Shown: positions 17,586-26,408 of the stretch, in pieces
Layout of the letters: every line of letters begins with the position of its first letter
How positions within the stretch are numbered: the first letter of the stretch is position 1
From: JBFHFS01 sp041583495
GTDB taxonomy: Bacteria; Bacteroidota; Bacteroidia; Bacteroidales; Marinilabiliaceae
Length of the DNA: 64,000 nt
Direction: 5' to 3'
Assembly: GCA_041583495.1 (NCBI GenBank)
Contig: JBFHFS010000018.1
Span: 26,022-90,021 of the forward strand
Position numbers and translations under genes: made by a program
The notes under the pieces: model-generated
What the model was told of the DNA's origin: nothing
Database searches by the model: none
What the model saw: the letters and a program-made list of their open reading frames with translations, nothing else

Positions 17586-18173
17586 TTACTTTTTACCCAC
17601 TAACCGAATCACAGCGGCTTTCCCACTATGCTTATCCCCCTCGTCCAGCACGATCTCTTCCTCCCAGACCTTCAACTCGCTCAACGAAGAAAAATCGTCC
17701 TTTAACTCTGCAACAGAATATAGCATCTTAAGATCTTTGGGTCCTCCCGTAGGGTTGTTTATTTGTGCCTTCGAAAAAGCCTCGAACACAACGGTTCCGC
17801 CGGGCTTTAAGAATTTTAATAGGCGCCTGTGGTTATCCTTTCGATTGGTATTATGCGCATAAATAAAGGTCAGCATATCAAATGACTCCCCGGGGTATTG
17901 GGCTTCTTCCATCGCTTGAACCGCGTATTGAATGCTCACATTATTCGCGTTACATAGAAGCAGGGCTTTATCGCGTGCTTTCGAACTAAAATCAAAGGCA
18001 TATACCTCCCATCCTAAAGCAGCCGCATACACCGCATTTCTTCCCTCCCCCTCGGCAGGCAGAAGTATTTTCCCCGGTTTGGTCTCCTTAATTATCTCTT
18101 TAAAAAAGATATTGGGATGAATCCCATAAACATATTCCTCCCCGGAATATCTATTATCCCACGTTACCTTCAT
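17586..18173 (-). CDS. Class I SAM-dependent methyltransferase
   Basis: A 195-residue protein with a Rossmann-type SAM site: ILLPAEGEGRNAVYAAALG carries the motif I glycine-rich loop (GEGRN) and VYAFDFS the acidic end of strand 2. The N-terminal WDNRYSGEEYVYG is typical of a small methyltransferase group related to TehB / thiopurine-methyltransferase-like enzymes. The substrate is unknown. It is the last gene of a minus-strand set with a DoxX protein, a CDGSH-glutamate-synthase-like protein and a small CDGSH protein, with short gaps, suggesting one operon. Confidence 0.85.
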   Translation of the reverse strand: MKVTWDNRYSGEEYVYGIHPNIFFKEIIKETKPGKILLPAEGEGRNAVYAAALGWEVYAFDFSSKARDKALLLCNANNVSIQYAVQAMEEAQYPGESFDMLTFIYAHNTNRKDNHRRLLKFLKPGGTVVFEAFSKAQINNPTGGPKDLKMLYSVAELKDDFSSLSELKVWEEEIVLDEGDKHSGKAAVIRLVGKK

Positions 18174-18202
18174 TCATGTTTAATTTACTGGTTTACAAAG
18201 AT

Positions 18203-18601
18203 CTAATCCCATCCGGACTTAGAAGAGAAGGCGTATTTGCCTCCACCGGAAATGACCAATGCCAGCGCCCCGAAGAAATAGAGCCCTAACAGCTCAATTT
18301 CCCATCCACCATGCTTACTCAGGGAAAAGATATCGGACGGATGCGCCAAAAATACCGCTGTGAGTACTCCCATAGCATACACCACAGCAGCCAACCTCGT
18401 TCGATAACCAACAACCAGAAAAAGGGGAGCGATGATTTCAGTAACATATACACCATAGGCCAGGAAAGAAGGGAGCCCATTCGAGGTCAACATCCCTTCA
18501 ACAGATGAGATTCCGTTCATTTTGGCGATTCCATGCAAAAGCATCAGCAGGCCTACTGCCAGCCGAAGAATCAAAAGAGCAAGGTCAATATTTCTTTTCA
18601 T
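18203..18601 (-). CDS. DoxX family membrane protein
   Basis: A 132-residue protein with four membrane helices and the DoxX signature at its start (ALLILRLAVGLLMLLHGIAK). Family members are associated with redox and stress functions in the membrane, but a defined reaction is not established. The gene lies 6 bases after the glutamate-synthase-like gene and 29 bases before the methyltransferase, consistent with co-transcription. A role in thiol or redox stress together with the CDGSH proteins is possible but is inference. Confidence 0.88.
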   Translation of the reverse strand: MKRNIDLALLILRLAVGLLMLLHGIAKMNGISSVEGMLTSNGLPSFLAYGVYVTEIIAPLFLVVGYRTRLAAVVYAMGVLTAVFLAHPSDIFSLSKHGGWEIELLGLYFFGALALVISGGGKYAFSSKSGWD

Positions 18602-18607
18602 AACTGA

Positions 18608-20134
18608 TTATTCTTTTTCGGGGTGCCCGGCAAATTGAATCCCTGTTAATTCAGCCATCTCTTTTTTCCAGGTCGTTAAATCTTTTGAGATGAACTGCCG
18701 CAGATGGTTATGCCCACAAGCCCGGGCCATCACCTTCATCAACTCAACCGAAGCACTGAGGAAGTTAAAGAGTTGTTGCGCACTTTTGTTCAAATCTATT
18801 TTTGATCTCAGCTCTTTTTTTTGGGTGGCAATGCCGGCCGGACAATTGTTTGTGTGACACATTCGGGCCGCCACACATCCGATGGATTGCAGGGCTGAGT
18901 TGGCAACCGCAATGCCGTCGGCACCCAGCGCCAGGGCTTTGATAAAATCATCGGGCACACGAAGCCCGCCGGTAATTATTAAGGTCACGTCCCGCCGGTT
19001 TTTCCTGTCCAGATATTTTCGCGCCCTAACTAAGGCAGGGATTGTGGGAACCGAGATGTTGTTTCGGAAAAGTAAAGGAGCCGCCCCCGTTCCACCACCC
19101 CGTCCATCCAGGATAATATAATCGGCACTGGCGTCCAGGGCAAATTGGATATCCGCCTCGATGTGATTCGCCGAAAGCTTAAAGCCGATGGGAATGCCAC
19201 CGGTGATTGCCCGCACCTTATCAGCAAAATTCTTAAAGTCCTCAGGGGTATTCAGATCCGCAAAGGTAGGAGGAGAGACCGCGGGGGTTCCCTCTTTAAG
19301 TTGCCGCACCTCGGCGATTTTCCCCACCACTTTATTGCCGGGAAGATGCCCACCGGTGCCTGTCTTAGCCCCCTGGCCGCCTTTAAAGTGAAAGGCCTGA
19401 ACCCGTTTTAGCTTAGCCCAGTCGAACCCAAACCGGGCAGAGGCCAGCTCATAAAAATACCTTGAGTTGGCTTGTTGCTCTTCATCCAGCATGCCGCCTT
19501 CGCCGGAACAAATACCCGTCCCGGCTAATTCTGCGCCTCTGGCTAAAGAAATTTTAGCTTCTTCCGACAGGGCACCAAAACTCATGTCCGAAACAAAAAT
19601 GGGGATCTCCAACACGAGCGGTTTTTTGGCATTGGGCCCAATAATCAGCTCCGTGTTAACGGGCACATTCTCCATTAATGGCTTGGTGGCCATTTGAGCC
19701 GGCACTATTTGGATCTCTTTCCACTGGGGAAGCTCCGGGATGGGCACCCCCATGGCCCCCATTTCGCCATGATGTCCTGTCTTTGAAAGGCCATCTCTGG
19801 CTAAAGCCTTGATGTATGCCAGGGTGGGTTCTTCAAATGTCGAGCCCTCCTCCGGGGCTGATGCTGAGTCCTCCTCTCCGGCACGAACCTCCTTCTTCAG
19901 GGCTGCATGGGTTCCATCGCAATAGGGCGGATTCTTCGTCTGTTTGCACATACACAAGAAAGCCTCTTCATCCTCATTCGATGAAAAGGGGAGTGGCTCA
20001 AATGAAGTGGATACGTGCGACCAATCACAAAAGGGCTGGTTCTTCGACTCACCACAGGCACACCACAGATATTCTTCACCCTTTTTGAGATTAACAGCCA
20101 TTGGTTTTTGGCCGGCTATTTTGGGAGACTCCAT
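18608..20134 (-). CDS. CDGSH-domain / glutamate-synthase-like FMN protein fusion
   Basis: A 508-residue protein. Residues 20-80 hold two CDGSH iron-sulfur motifs: Cys25, Cys27, Cys36, His40 (with DWSH instead of DGSH) and Cys61, Cys63, Cys72, His76. From about residue 100 the rest matches the FMN-binding alpha/beta barrel of glutamate synthase (GltB central domain): FVSDMSFGALS, GGQGAKTGTGG, ILDGRGGGTGAAP, ITGGLRVPDDFIKALALGADG, and the cluster motif CHTNNCPAG for a 3Fe-4S centre. The N-terminal glutaminase domain of true GltB is absent, so classic glutamine-dependent activity is unlikely. It may be an oxidoreductase, or a synthase using another amine. Its neighbour encodes a free-standing copy of the CDGSH pair. 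Confidence 0.9.
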   Translation of the reverse strand: MESPKIAGQKPMAVNLKKGEEYLWCACGESKNQPFCDWSHVSTSFEPLPFSSNEDEEAFLCMCKQTKNPPYCDGTHAALKKEVRAGEEDSASAPEEGSTFEEPTLAYIKALARDGLSKTGHHGEMGAMGVPIPELPQWKEIQIVPAQMATKPLMENVPVNTELIIGPNAKKPLVLEIPIFVSDMSFGALSEEAKISLARGAELAGTGICSGEGGMLDEEQQANSRYFYELASARFGFDWAKLKRVQAFHFKGGQGAKTGTGGHLPGNKVVGKIAEVRQLKEGTPAVSPPTFADLNTPEDFKNFADKVRAITGGIPIGFKLSANHIEADIQFALDASADYIILDGRGGGTGAAPLLFRNNISVPTIPALVRARKYLDRKNRRDVTLIITGGLRVPDDFIKALALGADGIAVANSALQSIGCVAARMCHTNNCPAGIATQKKELRSKIDLNKSAQQLFNFLSASVELMKVMARACGHNHLRQFISKDLTTWKKEMAELTGIQFAGHPEKE

Positions 20135-20196
20135 AAACCTTTGTTTTTAAAGAGCGTGAAACGCACCAAAGAATTCCATTGCCTCCGGCACGAGAA

Positions 20197-20442
20197 TTAC
20201 TCTTCCAATTTCTTATGAGTTCCATCACAAAAGGGTGGCGTCTTGGTTTGTTTACACATACACATATAAACGGGTTTAGACTCATCCATCACAAAAACTT
20301 TTGGCGAGAAGCCGCTTCCGTGATGGGAACCATCGCACCAGGGTTGATTGGCCGATCGGCCACAAGCACACCAGGCATTAGTCTCACCTTTCTTTAATTC
20401 CACCATTTTTGGTGATTTCCCGGCAACCTTTGGTTTTTCCAT
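20197..20442 (-). CDS. Small double-CDGSH iron-sulfur protein
   Basis: An 81-residue protein made almost entirely of two CDGSH-type 2Fe-2S motifs: Cys25, Cys27, Cys36, His40 (CDGSH) and Cys61, Cys63, Cys72, His76 (CDGTH). The positions are identical to those in the N-terminal part of the fusion protein encoded 62 bases downstream, and the surrounding residues (VAGKSP, LKKGE, CMCKQTK) also match, so the two share a recent common origin. It probably transfers electrons or clusters, perhaps to the FMN/3Fe-4S fusion partner. It is the first gene of the minus-strand operon; no exact -7 box was recognised upstream. Confidence 0.92.
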   Translation of the reverse strand: MEKPKVAGKSPKMVELKKGETNAWCACGRSANQPWCDGSHHGSGFSPKVFVMDESKPVYMCMCKQTKTPPFCDGTHKKLEE

Positions 20443-20701
20443 AATCCTAAAACTTTAAGTTAAATCGTTTTCTCACAGATAGTTATTCCAGCAGCCCGTC
20501 AAGGCCAACCAGGAAGAAGAACAGGTTTGCAATATCAATTGTTGTACCCCAATATTTAGGGCCAAATGGTATTTCGTGGCTAACCATATTGTTGCATCCT
20601 TCAATAATTAGAACAATTTACACAGGATTTTGCTAAATAGCAGCATAAAGATGCAGATAGATCCACTTCACGGACCCTTTTCCTCCCTGCATCCGGTTAA
20701 C

Positions 20702-22912
20702 TTACAGCTCCACGGCAACCCTTTGTTTAAAGTCTCTGGAGTTTTCACCAATTGAAATCACAAACTGCCCCTTTTCAATCTCCCAGCAACCTTTTTCAAC
20801 CATGTAGTTCGAAAAACAGCCTTGGTCAAGTTCAAAGGTTATTTGTTTTTTTTGGCCTGGCTGAAGCTTAATCTTTTGAAACCCTTTTAACTCATTAACG
20901 GGTTTCTCTAATGACGAAACGCTATCGTTAACATACAGTTGAACCACCTCAGAGGCCTCCATGCGGCCGGTGTTTTCAACCTCGACAGTCACTTTCATGG
21001 GCCAGGCCTTCGCGTCAACCCGCAGGTTGGAGTAGCCAAATTCAGCATACGACAACCCGAAACCAAAGGGGTATAACACCTCCAACTCCTGTTTATCGAA
21101 CCAACGATAACCCACAAAAACACCCTCGGAATAAACATTGCTTTGTCCCGACCTGGAGAATTTCTCTCCTGAGAAAATAGAACCTTCCGGATAATCCCTT
21201 TCAGACCTTGGCCAGGTGATGGCAAGATGACCCGAAGGGGATTCGACACCCAATAGAAGGCGGGCAATCCCGTTTCCAATTTGTTCGCCGCAATAGGGAA
21301 CAAAAAGCAATCCTTTTACCCGATCAACCCAGGATGAAACATTAACGTAAGATCCTGCAATAAGCACGACTATGGTATTGGAGTTAACGGCGGCAACTCT
21401 TTGAATCAGCTCATCCTGCCGGCCCGGGAGAGTGGCGCTTGACCTGTCAAAACCCTCGCTTTCGTTGGTTCCGGACAACCCTGCAAAAACGATGGCAACC
21501 TCCGCTTTTCGGGCATTTTCTACAGCCTCCCGAATCAGGCCCTCTTCGATATCCCGGAACTGATTCCCGGCTGGCCGACCGGCGATATCAGGGGTTTGAC
21601 AACCGGCAGCATAACTGATGTCTGTCTTTTCTGACAGGGCTGTGGTTAACCCTGACCAGGGGTCCACCAGGGCCTCTTCGAAATAGTAGGTTCTGCCACT
21701 TCCCCCACCCTGAAGATAGTAAGCATAGTTCTGTTTATCTATGGGCAAGGATTTAAACCTTTTGGCATTGGGCCCGATAACAGCCACCGACTTAACACTG
21801 GCTTTGTTAAGCGGCAAAATGGCTCCCTGATTTTTCAACAAGACAGGACTCTCGATGGCTACCCTGGCTGCCAGAGCAATATGCTCAGGACTATGAACCA
21901 ACTCCTGGTGCTCCCTGCGGGGTCTGCTAAACAGGCCAAAAGAGTGCATAACTCGTATAACATCTGCGAGCATGGAATCCACCTTTTGGGAAGAAACCGA
22001 TCCATCCCTCACGGCCTCTCTTAATGCTTCTCCATAAAATTTTGGCCCGGGCATTTCCACATTCAATCCCCCATATACCCCCTTTAAGGTAGACCTAAGG
22101 CCATTGGCAAAATCTGAAAGAACAAACCCTTCAAATCCCCATTCCTCGCGTAAAACATCGTTAAGCAGGGACCCGTTCTGACACATAAACTCCCCGTTTA
22201 ACCGATTATAGGAACCCATCAAATTCATGGCTTTACCTTCAGTTATGGCCGCTTTAAAAGCGGGCAGGTATATCTCCCGCAGGGTTCTTTCATCCACCTC
22301 ATTATTAATGTCAAATCGGTTGTGCTCTTGATTATTTACCGCAAAATGTTTGGGCCCGCACACAATGCCATTCGATTGCATAGCCTGCACATAAGGTACT
22401 ATAAAACGTGAGGTCAGATAAGGATCTTCTGACAAACACTCCCAATTTCGTCCACCCAGGGGATGCCTGATGATATTTACCGTAGGCCCCAGATTTAAGT
22501 CTTGCCCTAACCCACGCATTTCCCTGGCAATAGAAACTCCAACCTGCCGGTATAAATCAATATCCCAGGTGCTGGCAAAAGCAATTGGCGAACCAAAATA
22601 GGTGGAATGGGTTTTAGAATCCCTTCCCGAGCGCACCCCTGTGATACCATGACCCATAATAAAATCGGGGATGCCCTTTTCAGGGATTCCTTTTATCCCA
22701 AAATAGGGCACATCTTTATCTCCAAACTCACTTCTTGAAGTACCCATCCCGCTCAATAGTGAAATCTTTTCTTCAAGGGAGAGGGTCGCGATCAAACTAT
22801 CAGCAAACAATTGGGAGGTATTACAGGAAGTCCATTTTTGTGAATCGACTTTCCCCGCCAGGGAAAAAACCATCAACGCCACTGCCATTGCAAAATAATT
22901 CAGCTGTCTCAT
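20702..22912 (-). CDS. Secreted glycoside hydrolase family 3 (beta-glucosidase-like)
   Basis: A 736-residue protein with a signal peptide (about residues 1-24). The GH3 N-terminal barrel is shown by GVRSGRDSKTHSTYFGSPIA, GRNWECLSEDPYL, GPKHFAVNNQEHNR (KHF motif) and VLSDFANG, whose Asp is the likely nucleophile. The second alpha/beta domain (VAVIGPNA) and a C-terminal Fn3-like domain (VTVEVENTGRMEASEVVQLYV) complete the beta-glucosidase/xylosidase arrangement. It acts in the periplasm on oligosaccharides; the sugar specificity is not evident. It is divergent from a DUF6807 gene, and both have good -7 boxes in the shared region. Confidence 0.94.
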   Translation of the reverse strand: MRQLNYFAMAVALMVFSLAGKVDSQKWTSCNTSQLFADSLIATLSLEEKISLLSGMGTSRSEFGDKDVPYFGIKGIPEKGIPDFIMGHGITGVRSGRDSKTHSTYFGSPIAFASTWDIDLYRQVGVSIAREMRGLGQDLNLGPTVNIIRHPLGGRNWECLSEDPYLTSRFIVPYVQAMQSNGIVCGPKHFAVNNQEHNRFDINNEVDERTLREIYLPAFKAAITEGKAMNLMGSYNRLNGEFMCQNGSLLNDVLREEWGFEGFVLSDFANGLRSTLKGVYGGLNVEMPGPKFYGEALREAVRDGSVSSQKVDSMLADVIRVMHSFGLFSRPRREHQELVHSPEHIALAARVAIESPVLLKNQGAILPLNKASVKSVAVIGPNAKRFKSLPIDKQNYAYYLQGGGSGRTYYFEEALVDPWSGLTTALSEKTDISYAAGCQTPDIAGRPAGNQFRDIEEGLIREAVENARKAEVAIVFAGLSGTNESEGFDRSSATLPGRQDELIQRVAAVNSNTIVVLIAGSYVNVSSWVDRVKGLLFVPYCGEQIGNGIARLLLGVESPSGHLAITWPRSERDYPEGSIFSGEKFSRSGQSNVYSEGVFVGYRWFDKQELEVLYPFGFGLSYAEFGYSNLRVDAKAWPMKVTVEVENTGRMEASEVVQLYVNDSVSSLEKPVNELKGFQKIKLQPGQKKQITFELDQGCFSNYMVEKGCWEIEKGQFVISIGENSRDFKQRVAVEL

Positions 22913-22959
22913 AGGGATTTACTTATTAATACATTCAATTCATTGAACCATATCAACTT

Positions 22960-22967
22960 CAAAGATA
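22960..22967 (-). promoter_or_regulatory. -7 promoter box for the GH3 gene
   Basis: The minus strand reads TATCTTTG, an exact TAnnTTTG match about 48 bases upstream of the GH3 start. The -33 position has no TTG. Confidence 0.6.
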
Positions 22968-23065
22968 GGTGAAATTGTTTTTTTCTTCGGGTTGAGGTAG
23001 TGGGCCTTATAAATCAGGGTGAATCACAAGCCGAAATGAGCCCTCTTACCTAAAACTAAATTTTG

Positions 23066-23073
23066 TAACTTTG
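23066..23073 (+). promoter_or_regulatory. -7 promoter box for the DUF6807 gene
   Basis: TAACTTTG matches TAnnTTTG exactly, about 50 bases before the ATG at 23123. It argues against a translation start further upstream near 23071. Confidence 0.6.
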
Positions 23074-23122
23074 AATAACTCAGAAAAGCCAGCCCCCTAT
23101 CGCACCACAAAGATCAAAAGAC

Positions 23123-24178
23123 ATGCAACCAACCATCCTTGCAAAACACAAGCGCTCTTCCATTGCCTCTGTCGGCAAAAAAACCTGCTCCTGTTCAGGT
23201 CCTACTGCTCCAACCCGTTATGGCAAACAAAGCCCCCGGGTTCGATTTCTCCTGTATGGTTTTCTTTTAACCCTGGCAATTGATGTTACCGCCCAAAAGA
23301 TTGACCTTCAAATAAAACAGGATGCAGCTTCTTTTTATGAGGGTAAAGATACGATATTGAGTTACCAAATAGCGGAGAAATCAGATCAGGGAGCCTATCC
23401 AAGATCAAATTACATCCACCCCCTTTACACCCTGGACGGGCAAATGCTTACGGAAGATTTTCCTGCAGACCACCTGCATCACAGGGGCATCTTTTGGGCC
23501 TGGCACCAATTATACATTGGTGAAAAACGTTTGGGAGACGGATGGGAGATAAAGGATTTTCGATGGGATGTAAAATCCGTTAAAGAGATTGAAAACCCGG
23601 GTAATTCCAGAACCATACAGGCAACAGTACTTTGGAAAAGCCCTCAATGGACGGATTCTCAGGGGAATGAAAAAGCGGTTGTTGAGGAAACCACCACGAT
23701 AACCGTTTATCCGGCCAAAGAGGGTTATCGTCCCATTGACCTTACCATATCTTTCCGTGCCTTAGAGCCCAATATGCGGCTGGGGGGATCGGAAGACCAG
23801 AAAGGATATGGCGGCTTTTCTACCCGGATTCGGCTCACCGAAGATACTTTTTTCACCAGCTCCGAGGGGAAGGTAAAACCCGAAAACCTGCCGGTAAAAG
23901 GAACGGGGTGGATAGACCTCTCCGGGCCTTTGGGCAGGAATGGCGCAAAAGCCGGACTGAGTATCCTCTCTCATCCAACCAATCCGGGCTACCCTAACCC
24001 ATGGATATTGCGATCTAAAAACAGCATGCAAAATGCCGTTTATCCCTTTCCAGGAAACACTCCCATCCCCCTTTCCATGAAAAAGCCGACGACCTTACGC
24101 TATCGGCTCCTGGTGCATGAAGGCGACAGCCAAAACCTTGACATTGCTAAAATTCATGCGGAGTATGCACAACCATAG
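23123..24178 (+). CDS. Secreted DUF6807 (PmoA-like) family protein
   Basis: A 351-residue protein. A basic N-terminal stretch of about 40 residues precedes a hydrophobic segment (FLLYGFLLTLAIDVTAQ), giving an unusually long signal region; no closer in-frame ATG exists. The mature part matches the DUF6807 / PmoA family: YIHPLYTLDGQ, DFPADHLHHRGIFWAWHQ and the later PNPWILRSKNSMQNAVYPF. These proteins are common beside glycoside hydrolases and sugar oxidoreductases in Bacteroidota; the molecular function is not established, although the His-rich HLHHRG suggests a metal or active site. The gene is divergent from a GH3 gene, consistent with carbohydrate metabolism. Confidence 0.85.
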   Translation: MQPTILAKHKRSSIASVGKKTCSCSGPTAPTRYGKQSPRVRFLLYGFLLTLAIDVTAQKIDLQIKQDAASFYEGKDTILSYQIAEKSDQGAYPRSNYIHPLYTLDGQMLTEDFPADHLHHRGIFWAWHQLYIGEKRLGDGWEIKDFRWDVKSVKEIENPGNSRTIQATVLWKSPQWTDSQGNEKAVVEETTTITVYPAKEGYRPIDLTISFRALEPNMRLGGSEDQKGYGGFSTRIRLTEDTFFTSSEGKVKPENLPVKGTGWIDLSGPLGRNGAKAGLSILSHPTNPGYPNPWILRSKNSMQNAVYPFPGNTPIPLSMKKPTTLRYRLLVHEGDSQNLDIAKIHAEYAQP

Positions 24179-24294
24179 GTCATCGAACTAAAAAAGGGCC
24201 GCCATCCATTCCCCAATTCCAACGTTACATGGGCCAGCCACCTTGCTACGCAACCCACACAAACGAAAAAACGTCTAGCAATAAAGAAAAAAAG

Positions 24295-24780
24295 ATGAAA
24301 CGAACTCTAAGAATTCCATTACTCATTTTTATCATTCTTTCTTCCTGGATCTTATATGCCTGCAATAAAGACAGAACAGACTCATTGTCCTACCTTGGTG
24401 AATTTGAAAAGACAAAATATTTTCAGGAAGAAATATTTGCCCCTTCCGGCTTGCAAATCTATGGGTTGTGGCAGGTATTCGATATCTCCGGGGGAATTCT
24501 GGGGGACGGCTATGAGGTGAATTTTGACTATTTGGAGATAAAGGAATTTGGAATTTATGGCTTTGTCAGAAACGAGACTCTGCTTGAGTATGGTCAGATC
24601 GGCCCTGCTCTGCAAACAGGCTATGATATAGGGTTAAAAGTTGACTTTGTAATGGATGAGACTTCCAATTCATTTTTTGAAGACCGGGAAAAGTATGTGG
24701 GATTCAGCGGGAAAGACACCCTGCATTTATTATCACCCTGTTGCGACAGGTTCGACTACCATTTTAAACGGGTCAGATAA
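24295..24780 (+). CDS. Putative lipoprotein of unknown function
   Basis: About 161 residues from ATG 24295, with a lipoprotein signal (hydrophobic LIFIILSSWI then LYAC, Cys18). The open frame continues upstream to 24229, but the signal peptide fixes the start. The mature region contains GLWQVFDISGGILGDGYEVNFDYLEI, followed by strands ending in DTLHLLSPCCDRFDYHFKRV, a pattern resembling small Bacteroidota lipoproteins with a beta-sandwich or lipocalin-like fold. No function can be assigned. It lies 116 bases after the DUF6807 gene on the same strand and may or may not share its transcript. Confidence 0.7.
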   Translation: MKRTLRIPLLIFIILSSWILYACNKDRTDSLSYLGEFEKTKYFQEEIFAPSGLQIYGLWQVFDISGGILGDGYEVNFDYLEIKEFGIYGFVRNETLLEYGQIGPALQTGYDIGLKVDFVMDETSNSFFEDREKYVGFSGKDTLHLLSPCCDRFDYHFKRVR

Positions 24781-25025
24781 CCATGAAACCATTTCCCCCA
24801 CCGGTGACCATTTCCCGGCCCTCATGGTGACCAACTGTGGGGCCGGTTTGTGAATTTAAGTTTGTACATTTGATAGACTAATTCAATGACCGCACAAGCA
24901 GGTGAGCAGGAAAATCCCAGCCGGCTGGCAAATTTCAACGAGTTATAGCCCTACAAACAAGCTCAATCGGAGGTTTCTGAAAATCATATGAGTACCGTAT
25001 AAAACAACACTTAAAAGTTCGTGAA

Positions 25026-25379
25026 ATGGGTCCCAAAGACAATCACATTCAGTACGTTGAGTTCAAGGCAAATGACCTTGACGCCATAAAGGAATTTTAC
25101 TCCAAGGCCTTTGGCTGGTCCTTTACGGATTATGGACCAACCTATGTAGCCTTCTCGGACAGTGGTCTTGAGGGCGGATTTGAGAAAACCGACCATAAGA
25201 TAATTAATGGGGCATTGGTTGTTCTCTATCATCACAATCTGGGTAAAATTAAGAACACCATTATCCGGTTAAATGGAAAAATCACCAAAGATACTTTTTC
25301 ATTCCCAGGCGGCCGCCGGTTTCATTTCATTGATCCTGCAGGCAACGAACTGGCCGTGTGGTCCGACCAGCCCGATTAG
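25026..25379 (+). CDS. VOC (glyoxalase/bleomycin-resistance) family protein
   Basis: A 117-residue single-copy VOC domain with two beta-alpha-beta-beta-beta units: YVEFKANDLDAIKEFYSKAFGW at the start and RRFHFIDPAGNELAVWSD at the end, where the Glu and the preceding His/Gln positions are typical metal-site candidates. Members act as lyases, dioxygenases or binding proteins, so the role here is open. The ATG at 25026 directly precedes the domain. Downstream at 25439-25493 is a nested inverted repeat. Confidence 0.85.
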   Translation: MGPKDNHIQYVEFKANDLDAIKEFYSKAFGWSFTDYGPTYVAFSDSGLEGGFEKTDHKIINGALVVLYHHNLGKIKNTIIRLNGKITKDTFSFPGGRRFHFIDPAGNELAVWSDQPD

Positions 25380-25438
25380 GCCCGGCGCCTGTGGATTACA
25401 GCAAAAAACGACTGGGGTTCGTCTCCGTTTTTATGACA

Positions 25439-25493
25439 CTTAAAAGAGAATGTAACCATCGATGAGGCAACTCCTCATCATGCCTCTTTTAAG
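25439..25493. repeat. Nested perfect inverted repeat (stem-loop)
   Basis: The outer arms CTTAAAAGAG (25439-25448) and CTCTTTTAAG (25484-25493) are perfect complements. Inner arms GATGAGG (25461-25467) and CCTCATC (25473-25479) form a second perfect stem with a 5-base loop. There is no T run after it, so it is not a standard terminator on the plus strand; it may be a bidirectional transcript end or a regulatory structure between the VOC and SDR genes. Confidence 0.6.
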
Positions 25494-25537
25494 CAACAAT
25501 TGAATAGCTGGAATAGTAAATTTATATCAGATTTCCC

Positions 25538-26398
25538 ATGTCAAAGAACGTATTAATCACAGGAACCTCAACAGGGGTAGGATTTGAGAGTGCCATCTTA
25601 TTTGCACAAAATGGATTCAAGGTTTATGCAACGATGCGCAACCTCAACAAAGCAGATGACCTTCAAAATAGGATTGACAAAGAAAAATTAGCCATCGAAA
25701 TACTTCCTCTCGATGTTACCGATCCCCGATCCATCCAGGCAGCCGTTAACACGATTATCGAAAAGGACGGCAGAATTGATGTCCTGGTAAACAATGCAGG
25801 AGCCGGATTTGCGAAGACCACCGAGCAATCCACCGAAGAAGAAATCCGGTGGGTAACCGATGTTAATTATCACGGAGTGGTGTTCTGTACGCAGGCCGTC
25901 TTACCCTTCATGCGAAAACAAAGATCAGGACAAATAATTTCGGTAACCTCCGTAGGCGGACTGGTGGGACAACCCTTTAATGAACTCTATTGCGCAGCCA
26001 AATTTGCAGTGGAAGGCTACATGGAAGCTCTGGCCACCTACGTAAGTGATGCTTTTAACATAAAAATCACCAATGTGGAACCGGGGGGCATATCTACCGC
26101 ATTTATGAAATCGGCCATCGAGAAAACGGCAACAGGAGGGCAATTAGCTACCGGCGAATACCTGCCCATTTTTGAAAAATATCTGGCCGGAAGCCAAAAA
26201 AGAGCCGGTGCCGGGCAGGAGTCCGTTTATCAAACCGGACTGGAAGTGGCTGAAGTAATTTTGAACCTGGCACAAAATGAAAATCCACCCCTGCGCATCA
26301 GAACCTCCCTATGGGCCGAAGACTTTTGCCGCTTAAAGACCCAGGCCGACCCCGAGGGGACCAAATTGGTTAATCAAATAAAAACCAACTTTTTATAA
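25538..26398 (+). CDS. Short-chain dehydrogenase/reductase (SDR)
   Basis: A 286-residue classical SDR. Cofactor motif TGTSTGVG (TGxxxGxG, residues 8-15), NNAG at about 88-91, the catalytic Ser in SVTSVGG, and YCAAK (YxxxK) are all intact. The substrate is unknown; the R/N-rich MRNLNKADDL after strand 2 is compatible with NADP use. The gene is followed after 10 bases by a small DoxX-like membrane protein, a pairing that suggests a shared transcript. Confidence 0.92.
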   Translation: MSKNVLITGTSTGVGFESAILFAQNGFKVYATMRNLNKADDLQNRIDKEKLAIEILPLDVTDPRSIQAAVNTIIEKDGRIDVLVNNAGAGFAKTTEQSTEEEIRWVTDVNYHGVVFCTQAVLPFMRKQRSGQIISVTSVGGLVGQPFNELYCAAKFAVEGYMEALATYVSDAFNIKITNVEPGGISTAFMKSAIEKTATGGQLATGEYLPIFEKYLAGSQKRAGAGQESVYQTGLEVAEVILNLAQNENPPLRIRTSLWAEDFCRLKTQADPEGTKLVNQIKTNFL

Positions 26399-26408
26399 CC
26401 CACTTTAA

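Noticed and set aside
20702..22912. GH3 enzyme as NagZ, tied to the kinase-MurQ pathway
   Set aside because: The length and C-terminal domains are those of beta-glucosidase-type GH3 proteins, and the signal peptide and distance do not support NagZ.
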